Shown here: positions 53,994 through 60,641 of the stretch, one piece after another
Layout: every line of letters starts with the position of its first letter
How positions within the stretch are numbered: position 1 is the stretch's first letter
DNA from: Mesotoga sp. Brook.08.105.5.1
GTDB taxonomy: Bacteria > Thermotogota > Thermotogae > Petrotogales > Kosmotogaceae
DNA length: 60,641 bases
Direction: 5' to 3'
Assembly (NCBI RefSeq): GCF_002752635.1
Contig: NZ_AYTW01000018.1
Coordinates: forward strand, 1-60,641
Notes under the pieces: model-generated
Databases searched by the model: none
What the model saw: only the letters and a program-made list of their open reading frames with translations
Told to the model about the DNA's origin: nothing
Position numbers and translations under genes: made by a program

Positions 53994-54701
53994 CTAGCTC
54001 TCCCGAATCTCGCGCAGCTCTTTGACGAGGCTGGTTTTACTCGCAGTTTTCTCGTCGAACTGCTTTATCACCCTCGCCGGCATTCCGGCCACAACCGAAC
54101 GCGGGGGTACATCTTTAGTCACAACCGCTCCCGCTGCAATCACCGAGTGCTCTCCTATCCTTATGCCTTCTAGAACGACCGCATTTGCTCCGACCAGTAC
54201 GTTATCTTCTATGATTACAGGCGTAGCGCTTGGTGGCTCGACAATTCCGGCAATTACGGCACCGGCTCCTATATGACAGTTGGCACCGATTATCGCACGA
54301 CCTCCGACAACTACGTTCATGTCTATCATTGTTTCACGACCGATGACAGCTCCAACGTTAATTACGGCTCCCATCATTATCACTGCGTTGTCTCCGATCT
54401 CGACCGTTTCTCGGATTATTGCACCTGGTTCTATCCTTGCACGATAATTTTCGAGTTCAGCCAGTGGAAGAGCAGAGTTTCTTGCCCTCACCTCGAGATA
54501 GTGAGAGGTTATCTTTTCGGAGTTCGTTTCAAGTATTTCTCTTATCTCTTTCAGGTCACCAAAGATGATGCCGAAATGCCTTCCTCCAATGAACGTGGTG
54601 TTTCCAGATCTGAAACCTTCGAGATCACCGCAAAGGTAGCAAACAGAAGGCGTCTTCTTCTTGGAGTCTTTTATCATTTTTATTATCGTTTCTGCATCCA
54701 T
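53994..54701 (-). CDS. dapH: Tetrahydrodipicolinate N-acetyltransferase
   Basis: Predicted 235-residue hexapeptide-repeat acyltransferase, acetylating tetrahydrodipicolinate. The N-terminal domain (about 1-90) is followed by a left-handed beta-helix with repeats such as [40 protein letters not shown] and [15 protein letters not shown], then [12 protein letters not shown]. The DapH (acetyl) type is preferred over DapD (succinyl) by length and by these repeats. It overlaps dapB by 19 bases. A matching N-acetyl-DAP deacetylase gene is not in this operon. Confidence 0.92.
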   Translation of the reverse strand: MDAETIIKMIKDSKKKTPSVCYLCGDLEGFRSGNTTFIGGRHFGIIFGDLKEIREILETNSEKITSHYLEVRARNSALPLAELENYRARIEPGAIIRETVEIGDNAVIMMGAVINVGAVIGRETMIDMNVVVGGRAIIGANCHIGAGAVIAGIVEPPSATPVIIEDNVLVGANAVVLEGIRIGEHSVIAAGAVVTKDVPPRSVVAGMPARVIKQFDEKTASKTSLVKELREIRES

Positions 54702-55333
54702 CTGACAACCTCCTCATAGGAGTAGAAACCGTTTTCCCTCTCAGCGCAGAACATTGCAGCCTTCAGTGCACCTATAGCGAAGACTTTGCGAGAGATGACC
54801 CTGTGGCTTATCTCTATAACCTCTCCCTCGTTGGCAAAAAACACTGTGTGGTCTCCGGGGATGCCTCCCGTCCGTACAGAATGGATAGGCAGATCCCTCC
54901 CTACGGATTCCTTAAGCATGATAGCGGTACCGGAAGGAGCGTCTTTCTTCGCGCTGTGATGGACTTCAATTATCTCTGCTTCAAATTCCTCCAGCAGAGA
55001 TGAATACTCTTTCAAGATCATTCTCAGTAGGTTTATACCGGTGGAGAAATTGAAACTCTGAACTACCGGGACCTTTTCTGCGAGCCTTCTAAGATCGACA
55101 ATGTCTGACTGGTTTAGAGCAGTCGTTCCTGTAACGATTCCTGCACCGAATTGATAAGCCATCTCAATTGCGGTCTTCAAAGCTTCGCGATTCGAAAAAT
55201 CTATTATGATTTCGGGTTCCCCGTGCCTGAATATACCGGTGTCACTAACCTCAAGAGCGAGGTCATGTCCTTTGAAAGTTTCAATGATCTCCTTTCCCAT
55301 TCTTCCAGAAGAGCCGATTAGTCCATATCTCAC
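54683..55333 (-). CDS. dapB: 4-hydroxy-tetrahydrodipicolinate reductase
   Basis: Predicted 216-residue NAD(P)H-dependent reductase. Nucleotide motif [10 protein letters not shown] at the N-terminus, [17 protein letters not shown], and the active-site stretch [15 protein letters not shown] with the conserved His-His and Lys. Slightly shorter than the usual 230-270. GTG start at 55333 overlaps the dapA stop by four bases. Confidence 0.94.
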   Translation of the reverse strand: MRYGLIGSSGRMGKEIIETFKGHDLALEVSDTGIFRHGEPEIIIDFSNREALKTAIEMAYQFGAGIVTGTTALNQSDIVDLRRLAEKVPVVQSFNFSTGINLLRMILKEYSSLLEEFEAEIIEVHHSAKKDAPSGTAIMLKESVGRDLPIHSVRTGGIPGDHTVFFANEGEVIEISHRVISRKVFAIGALKAAMFCAERENGFYSYEEVVRWMQKR

Positions 55334-56211
55334 AGCACACCACTCTCTTTCATAGCACGTTCCACAACCTTTCGATTCGTGTCGGACAACTCATTGAGAG
55401 GAAGGCGAAGTTCGTTTGCGCAATAACCCATTAGGCTTAGCGCATATTTGACGGGTATGGGGTTCGACTCCACAAACAATGCCTTCATGATCGGAAGTAG
55501 CTCGAGATGTAAGTCTTTGGCAGTCTTTAGGTCTTCAAGTAGAATGGATCGAATCATCGTTGAAGTCTTCCAGGGTGCGATGTTGGAGATTACCGATATT
55601 ACACCGTCTCCACCGCTGCAACAGAGGTGAAAGGCCTGATCATCATTTCCCGACAAAACTTTGAACGTGGACTCCCTTTCCTTGAGACTTGAGATAAGAT
55701 AATCCACCTGATACTGATCTCCGCTTGCTTCCTTTACTCCAACTATATTAGCGAACTCGAGGCACCTCAAGATAGTATCCGGAAGCATGCTGGCTCCGGT
55801 TCTTCCGGGAACGTTGTAGATGATTATCGGCCCCTGCACGCGCGTGGCGATCTCTCCGTAATGCCTGTAAAGACCTTCCTGAGTGGGCTTGTTGTAGTAG
55901 GGAACAACAACGAGCACACCATCGGCACCATCGTCGAACGCCTTCATCGACAGTTCGATACTCTTCGTAGTCGAATTCGTTCCGGTTCCTACGATAACAG
56001 GTATAAGCCCATTCGCTTCCTGCACCGCTATCTTTATCAGCTGAGAGCGTTCGGAATCACCTATCGTCGGAGATTCACCGGTTGTGCCAAGTACTACAAG
56101 CGCATCTACCTCGTTTTCCATTTGGAATTGAAGAAATCTTCTGAAGGCCTCGTAATCTACGTTACCGTTCTTAAAGGGCGTTATAACTGCAGTTCCAGTT
56201 CCTCTGAACAT
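55330..56211 (-). CDS. dapA: 4-hydroxy-tetrahydrodipicolinate synthase
   Basis: Predicted 293-residue TIM-barrel lyase condensing pyruvate with aspartate semialdehyde. Conserved GTTGESPTI, IIYNVPGRTGASM (catalytic Tyr and Arg) and VGVKEASGD with the Schiff-base Lys are clear. ATG 56211 lies within the end of dapF (31-base overlap), showing tight coupling. Confidence 0.96.
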   Translation of the reverse strand: MFRGTGTAVITPFKNGNVDYEAFRRFLQFQMENEVDALVVLGTTGESPTIGDSERSQLIKIAVQEANGLIPVIVGTGTNSTTKSIELSMKAFDDGADGVLVVVPYYNKPTQEGLYRHYGEIATRVQGPIIIYNVPGRTGASMLPDTILRCLEFANIVGVKEASGDQYQVDYLISSLKERESTFKVLSGNDDQAFHLCCSGGDGVISVISNIAPWKTSTMIRSILLEDLKTAKDLHLELLPIMKALFVESNPIPVKYALSLMGYCANELRLPLNELSDTNRKVVERAMKESGVL

Positions 56212-56894
56212 TTCTCTACACCTCCTCCCAGATATGCGGCACCGTCTCTGAAGGTTACAGTGAGAAGTCCTCCGTTGGCCTGCAAAGCGACCTTGTTATG
56301 GCCTGTCTTTCTCGAGTATACCCACGCAACTGAAGTAGCCCCGCTTCCGCAGGCACCCGTCTCTCTTTCGACACCTCGTTCAAAAGTGCGAACTCTTAGA
56401 TTTCCGGCCTCGATAACGCTATATATGTTAACATTTGAATCATACAGATGTCTGAGTGGAAGAAGAGCACCCCAATCTATGGCTTCTGTGCTGCCTTCCA
56501 TTACGAGATGAGGAACGCCCACAACTAATATCTCCCCGCGATACTTCTCCTCTTCAAAGGAACCAAGAAAGCGGGGTGGGGGCATCTTCACTGAGACCAC
56601 GTCTTCCACCAGCCCTGAAATTACCCCTGCATGTGACGAGAATTCAACTGACCCAGAGTTTTCTTTCTCGTGAATGAAATGAACATAGGTTCTTGCTCCA
56701 TTTCCACAAAAGGCGGCTCTAAGACCGTCACGGTTGAAGTAATCCATGAAGCCGCTTTCCACGAAGATCGCACCATCGCTCTCACCAACATACTTGAGAA
56801 CGAGCAGACGCTTTTCCTCTTCACTTAAACTTATGTTTCTCGAATCGACTACGAGAAACTTGTTTCCAGTTGCCGAGTAATATGCCCCTTTCAT
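56181..56894 (-). CDS. dapF: Diaminopimelate epimerase
   Basis: Predicted 237-residue racemase converting LL-DAP to meso-DAP. Both catalytic Cys are present: AFCGNGART and TGACGSGATS. It is short for the family (about 270-280), with a compact N-terminal domain. The start ATG 56894 lies one base after the asd stop codon, and the gene overlaps dapA. Confidence 0.93.
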   Translation of the reverse strand: MKGAYYSATGNKFLVVDSRNISLSEEEKRLLVLKYVGESDGAIFVESGFMDYFNRDGLRAAFCGNGARTYVHFIHEKENSGSVEFSSHAGVISGLVEDVVSVKMPPPRFLGSFEEEKYRGEILVVGVPHLVMEGSTEAIDWGALLPLRHLYDSNVNIYSVIEAGNLRVRTFERGVERETGACGSGATSVAWVYSRKTGHNKVALQANGGLLTVTFRDGAAYLGGGVEKCSEELELQL

Positions 56895-56895
56895 G

Positions 56896-57861
56896 TCAAG
56901 CGCCTCCTATGTGGGTTTTCAGAATCCTAACGGCATTCGTAGCGGCTCCTACCCGGATGTTGTCCGCCACGTTCCAGAGTAGGAAACGATTGCTGTCGAA
57001 GCTTCTGAGTCTCGAAACATGGACGAGATCGGAGCCCGCTATTTCGAGCGGAGTGATATGCTCCTCGGAGTAAACTACATGATCAGAACGCTCGATAGTC
57101 TCGCGGAGTTCTGTAAGTGAAAATGGTCTGATAGTCTCGCAGAAAACTGATTCAGAATGGCCATGAATAACTGGTACCCTCACCGTTGTAGGCCAAACGG
57201 AAATCGAATCGTCTCCGAAGATCTTTCTCGTTTCATTAACCATCTTCACCTCTTCTGAAGAAAACCGGGAATCGAGCAGATCGCCGATCACCGGCACAAC
57301 ATTTCTGTGTATCTGTCTCACAAACACAGAAGGAGTGACTTCTCCTCGTTCCTGATCCTCCAACTCTGCGATTCCCTTGTTCCCCGCCCCCGAAACCGCC
57401 TGATATGTGGATACAACAATAGTCCTAATTCCGTAATTCTTATAAACCCCGCTTAGCGAAATAACCATCTGAATGGTTGAGCAGTTTGGATTGGCGATGA
57501 TTCCCCTGTAGCCTTCGATAAGATGCCCATTGATCTCGGGTACAACAAGCGGAATCTCTTGATTTGCCCTGAAGGCCGAAGAATTGTCTATTACGACTGT
57601 TCCCTTTCTTGAGGCAATGGGAGCGAAGCTTTTCGAAACGGATGCCCCAGCCGAAAACAGAGCGTAATCATATCCTTTGTCAAATGAATCTTCGCGAAGC
57701 TCTTTGACCTCAAGTCTCGCACCTGCAAAATCTAGATTCTTTCCGGCGCTGCGTCTGGAAGCGAAGAGGTCGATCATTGCCGAAGCCAATCCCTCCTCCT
57801 CAAGTTTCTTCAACATCATTCGGCCCACTTCCCCGGTAGCGCCTACTATAGCGAGTCGCAC
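56896..57861 (-). CDS. asd: Aspartate-semialdehyde dehydrogenase
   Basis: Predicted 321-residue NADP-dependent enzyme reducing aspartyl phosphate. N-terminal GATGEVGRMM, the active-site Cys in IIANPNCSTIQM, and VSTYQAVSGAGNKGI are standard, as is the His in VIHGHSE. GTG start at 57861 with AGGAGGTGGTTAA upstream. First gene after the lysine riboswitch and its terminator. Confidence 0.95.
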   Translation of the reverse strand: MRLAIVGATGEVGRMMLKKLEEEGLASAMIDLFASRRSAGKNLDFAGARLEVKELREDSFDKGYDYALFSAGASVSKSFAPIASRKGTVVIDNSSAFRANQEIPLVVPEINGHLIEGYRGIIANPNCSTIQMVISLSGVYKNYGIRTIVVSTYQAVSGAGNKGIAELEDQERGEVTPSVFVRQIHRNVVPVIGDLLDSRFSSEEVKMVNETRKIFGDDSISVWPTTVRVPVIHGHSESVFCETIRPFSLTELRETIERSDHVVYSEEHITPLEIAGSDLVHVSRLRSFDSNRFLLWNVADNIRVGAATNAVRILKTHIGGA

Positions 57862-57875
57862 TTAACCACCTCCTG

Positions 57876-57913
57876 AAAAAGAAAAAGTGCTCCCGAAGAA
57901 AACGGGAACACTT
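57876..57913 (-). terminator. Terminator of the lysine riboswitch
   Basis: On the minus strand AAGTGTTCCCG, loop TTTTCTT, CGGGAGCACTT, then TTTTTCTTTTT. Eleven-base stem (one G-T pair) and a T run, just before the asd ribosome site and downstream of the aptamer. It should form when lysine is bound. Confidence 0.92.
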
Positions 57914-57940
57914 CAATGGTTTGAAATAATGTCTTATTCC

Positions 57941-58107
57941 AAACCCACCGGCTCTCCACGCAATCTTCGTGACAGTCATACAGGTCTTTCCTGTATGCCC
58001 AGAAGTCGGTCGCTGGGGCTTCCGCCTTCTTCGGCACCCTCGCCTTTCGATCCGTTCCAATCCCCTGATGAACGTCTACTGATCTTGGGTGCTCCTCCGT
58101 TGGGTAA
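57941..58107 (-). promoter_or_regulatory. Lysine riboswitch (L-box) of the asd-dap-lys operon
   Basis: The minus strand carries the conserved L-box elements in order: CCCAACGGAGGAGC (P1/5' side), AAGATCAGTAGACG, ATCAGGGGAT, GAAAGGCGAGGGTGCCGAAG, and then ACTGTCACGAAGATTGC with GGAGAGCCGGTGGGTT closing P1. This matches, element by element, the crystallised T. maritima asd aptamer as I remember it. Variable hairpins such as ACAGGAAAGACCTGT (P4) are intact. Binding of lysine should end transcription of the whole operon at the terminator at 57876-57913. Confidence 0.93.
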
Positions 58108-58117
58108 CTTCCGATTG

Positions 58118-58123
58118 ATTATA
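58118..58123 (-). promoter_or_regulatory. -10 box of the lysine operon
   Basis: TATAAT on the minus strand 11 bases upstream of the riboswitch 5' end. A weak -35 (TTGGTC, 58144-58139) lies 15 bases upstream. Confidence 0.6.
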
Positions 58124-58255
58124 TCACGGTGCTCTCGAGACCAACTCGCCCTTTGAAAACATAAGGTTAATTGATCATCTCAATTGAACTTCGCTACTGA
58201 ACCTCATCTAGCACCAGCTTACTGTAGCCGAGGAGCGCTGACGATATTCGGGCTG

Positions 58256-60064
58256 CTAGAAGCCTCCGGTTCCGCCTCCACCGCCTCCACCGCCAGAGCC
58301 ACCGCCGCTGAATCCACCTCCTCCGCCGGAACCACTGCTTGAAGCAGAAGAGGCCGCCCTTGTTACTCCTGTGAAGGAGCTCACGGCATATGCTGTAACG
58401 GGATAGTACATGTATGGATGTCTGCTCTGTTCTCTCCAGACATCCTCAGGCACGATCTTGTTTAGATTCTTCCTTACGGTGTCCGCTATGCCGAGTGCGG
58501 TTGCGTACACCAGATACTCCTCCCAGAGGATTATTGACTCGGGTGGTTTCTCATTCAGGAGGGAGTAGTCTTCTAAATACTTCTTCAGACCAAGCCATCT
58601 TAGATAGAAGAGCCTTCCCTCTTTTGTCCATCTTCCGAAAACGTCTTTCGGCAGGAATATGATGACCCAGCTAACCGTCCAGATCACTCCGTAGAATGCG
58701 AGTGAAAAGAGACGCATGGGGGCAAGGTCAGGTTTTGAATAGAAAACAAGAAGGAGCACACATACAACGAGCATCAGGAATGAGTATCCGTTTACTATTG
58801 ACTTGCCCTTCAAATCTATAAGATGCATTTTACGTACCGTATCGTTGACCTTGCTCTTGTATTTCGAGAATTCGCTTGTGAAAACACGCGCCTTGGACTG
58901 CTTCTTCGTCACTTCTTTTTTAACATCGTTGAAGTTAAAAACATCATCCTTGTCGTATTTATCAATGAATTTCAGGAAGGCCGCTTCGGTCGGTCTTAGT
59001 TTTGTGTCGTCTCGATTCTTTATTACAATTCCCTCTACCTTGTCTCCCTTCCCCTTCTGAAAATCGATGTATTCCTTTCTGTACAGCTCCATAATCGTGG
59101 AGCCAATTCCGTCGTTGTCGACAAACCCGGCTAAGTTCTTGACGGCAGCGTTGATTACGTCTGGAGCATCACCCGTCGGAAGCTCTCTCTCATACTCGGC
59201 GAAGTAGCCGATATCTATTTCCTTCCCATGCTTTCTATGAGTCCTAATAAGGACGAACGGAGTGAGCAAGCCGATTACAATCGGGATTATCCACTTTCCA
59301 AAGAGGACAACTAGACTAACTTCCCTTTCTGCTTCATCGATGAATTTCCTATCAAATGCTCCACCAAGAGCTATATTCCTCATATTCATTGCATTTGCTT
59401 GTTCCTTTGGAATGACTGCCCTAAACTCAACATACGTCATCGGTGGTATATTCGTTGCTTTCAGATCGAAAGTATTTCCACTACGATTGACTTCGACAGG
59501 CGGATGCGTGAAGAAGTCAAGAATATCTAGATTCTGAGGAAACACAATCTTCGCGGTAATCTCTCCTACCCAGCTTGCTGTATCTTCACCCCATACCTTT
59601 CTGAAAATCTGGGCAATGTCAGTGCCTATCTCCACGGCTCTTCGAATACTGTATTTGTAAGTGACGCTTACTCTCTCTTCTCCCTTGACTGGGGTAACGC
59701 TCGAAGAATTGTAAGGAACGAACCATACCCTAACTGATCGTGACGACTCGCTGCCCATAGACTCAATATACTTGATCTCTTTGCCAACAGCTGTTACCTC
59801 AATTGAGCTATACAGACTTCCGGCTCTGTCTGCAGGAAGCTCTCTATACACTCCTCTATAAGCTTTGTTGAACACGTAGTCTATGGTCTCCGTTACCGTA
59901 AGCAGACCGTTCTGATCAATCTCCATCAAGACATTTACTTTTTCTACCGACGTTATTGCTGAGAAAGACTCTCCAATTCCATCGCTGAAGATGAACACTG
60001 CTACTCCCCAGCTAATCAGGCCCAGAACAATTCCAGCAATGACTCTGACGACTATCTTCTTCAC
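58256..60064 (-). CDS. DUF2207 family membrane protein with Gly-rich tail
   Basis: Predicted 602-residue protein. N-terminal signal/membrane segment (residues about 5-26), extracytoplasmic DUF2207 domain (about 40-235; ETIDYVFNKAYRGVYREL is the family signature), a membrane helix (about 252-270), a cytoplasmic part with winged-helix character (IGSTIMELYRKEYIDFQKGK), two more membrane helices (about 418-470), and a C-terminal tail of about 35 residues made almost only of Gly and Ser. This layout and the glycine-rich tail are typical of the family, whose function is not known. GTG start 60064 with GGGGGAGG upstream. Confidence 0.88.
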   Translation of the reverse strand: MKKIVVRVIAGIVLGLISWGVAVFIFSDGIGESFSAITSVEKVNVLMEIDQNGLLTVTETIDYVFNKAYRGVYRELPADRAGSLYSSIEVTAVGKEIKYIESMGSESSRSVRVWFVPYNSSSVTPVKGEERVSVTYKYSIRRAVEIGTDIAQIFRKVWGEDTASWVGEITAKIVFPQNLDILDFFTHPPVEVNRSGNTFDLKATNIPPMTYVEFRAVIPKEQANAMNMRNIALGGAFDRKFIDEAEREVSLVVLFGKWIIPIVIGLLTPFVLIRTHRKHGKEIDIGYFAEYERELPTGDAPDVINAAVKNLAGFVDNDGIGSTIMELYRKEYIDFQKGKGDKVEGIVIKNRDDTKLRPTEAAFLKFIDKYDKDDVFNFNDVKKEVTKKQSKARVFTSEFSKYKSKVNDTVRKMHLIDLKGKSIVNGYSFLMLVVCVLLLVFYSKPDLAPMRLFSLAFYGVIWTVSWVIIFLPKDVFGRWTKEGRLFYLRWLGLKKYLEDYSLLNEKPPESIILWEEYLVYATALGIADTVRKNLNKIVPEDVWREQSRHPYMYYPVTAYAVSSFTGVTRAASSASSSGSGGGGGFSGGGSGGGGGGGGTGGF

Positions 60065-60109
60065 TTACTGCCACCTCCCCCTTATTGCATTTTACACTAT
60101 CGTACCTAG

Positions 60110-60641
60110 AAAAAATGGAATGAGCCAGTCTGCTGGCGCAGGCAAAGAGCCGCTGATCGCTTAAGAACGGAGACCCGCTGTACGCTGTAAAGAGCCCAGG
60201 CCCAGAAAACCGTCTCGGGACGCAAGGCTGGGCTAAGAGCGGTTGTTGGTCGTACGTGGTTGGTGGTTGGTCAAGATCAAAGAGCTAGAACCCCTATCAC
60301 GCAAAGAATGACGAAATCCAGTTTATCAGAACCAGCTCACTTCGTCATCCTCGTGCTTCTTGGCCAGGATCTCGATCTTTGAAACAGTTGCAAGTGACAA
60401 GTGCGAGTTGAATAAGAAAGGGTTATCCGTTATCGGTTCGCCGTTCTCCGAGCAGAGCTTCAAGACTTATCAAGCTCTTTGGATGATGATCTTAGGTCCT
60501 CGCTTGAGGGAGGAGGGCCACGAAGTGGCGGAGGTGTCTGTTTCAAAGAAGAGCATGGAGAGCACAAGAGGAGGAGAGAGTACGAGAAACAGGGGAGAGG
60601 GAGTTCTCGCCTTCTCGTGAGAGTATGTAAAAAAGATTGTG
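60110..60641. repeat. Repeat island 6 (right end of window)
   Basis: Repeat modules to the end of the sequence. The part 60370-60621 matches 49340-49605 and 32935-33175 closely (CAGTTGCAAGTGACAAG, CGGTTATCCGTTATCGG, CTTTGGATGATGATC). The last 21 bases (60621-60641) are the reverse complement of positions 4-24. The module is cut off there. Confidence 0.85.

Noticed and set aside
1-60641. Terminal inverted repeats of a giant mobile element
   Set aside because: The 21-base match lies inside repeat-island DNA, there is no transposase or integrase gene in the window, and the genes between are ordinary metabolic operons.

Overview
The window reads as a chromosomal segment of a Thermotogota bacterium, most like Mesotoga/Kosmotogales. 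This is an inference from gene content: a lysine-riboswitch-controlled asd-dapF-dapA-dapB-dapH-lysC operon laid out as in Thermotoga maritima, a TM287/288-type heterodimeric ABC exporter, two sugar-type ABC import operons, and many secreted proteins without lipobox. No rRNA, tRNA, CRISPR array or transposase gene was seen. Both ends lie in repeat DNA, and positions 4-24 are the exact reverse complement of 60621-60641, so the window may be a whole draft contig bounded by repeats.

Layout. 1-982 repeat island; 983-4662 an RND/MMPL exporter divergent from a MarR regulator plus epimerase; 4663-5248 repeat remnants; 5249-6141 an AbiEii-like nucleotidyltransferase with a small partner; 6154-7756 repeat island; 7757-12376 MarR and heterodimeric ABC exporter (minus strand); 12462-13740 repeat island; 14034-20227 a LacI-controlled galactoside operon (operator, LacI, binding protein, two permeases, GH42 beta-galactosidase); 20729-21862 a broken McrB-N-domain gene; 22513-24705 an orphan helical protein; 24908-25735 cysE; 26457-32813 a small membrane protein, a VOC protein, a 1304-residue secreted protein and a LysM-hydrolase; 32814-34000 repeat island; 34278-48986 a large phosphoester/polyol locus; 48987-50520 repeat island; 50557-58107 the lysine operon and its riboswitch; 58256-60064 a DUF2207 membrane protein; 60110-60641 repeat island.

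The two most unusual things are these. (1) The repeat islands (about 7.5 kb in total) are mosaics of small hairpin modules. Several modules occur in copies whose two arms differ between copies but still pair, and some form tandem arrays of different hairpins joined by a constant linker (CTTGCGTC-like or ACTGGC). Order and content of the hairpins differ between islands. This looks like a modular, structure-conserving repeat system. (2) The 34-49 kb locus combines a ROK regulator, a sugar-type ABC importer, two or three exported phosphoesterases (alkaline phosphatase, EEP-fold enzyme, a multidomain metallophosphoesterase), two cytoplasmic phosphoesterase-type enzymes and two Gfo/Idh/MocA oxidoreductases. 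This is a plausible pathway for hydrolysing a phosphorylated polyol or glycoside outside the cell, importing it and oxidising it. All functions are inferred from motifs; nothing here was tested by database search.
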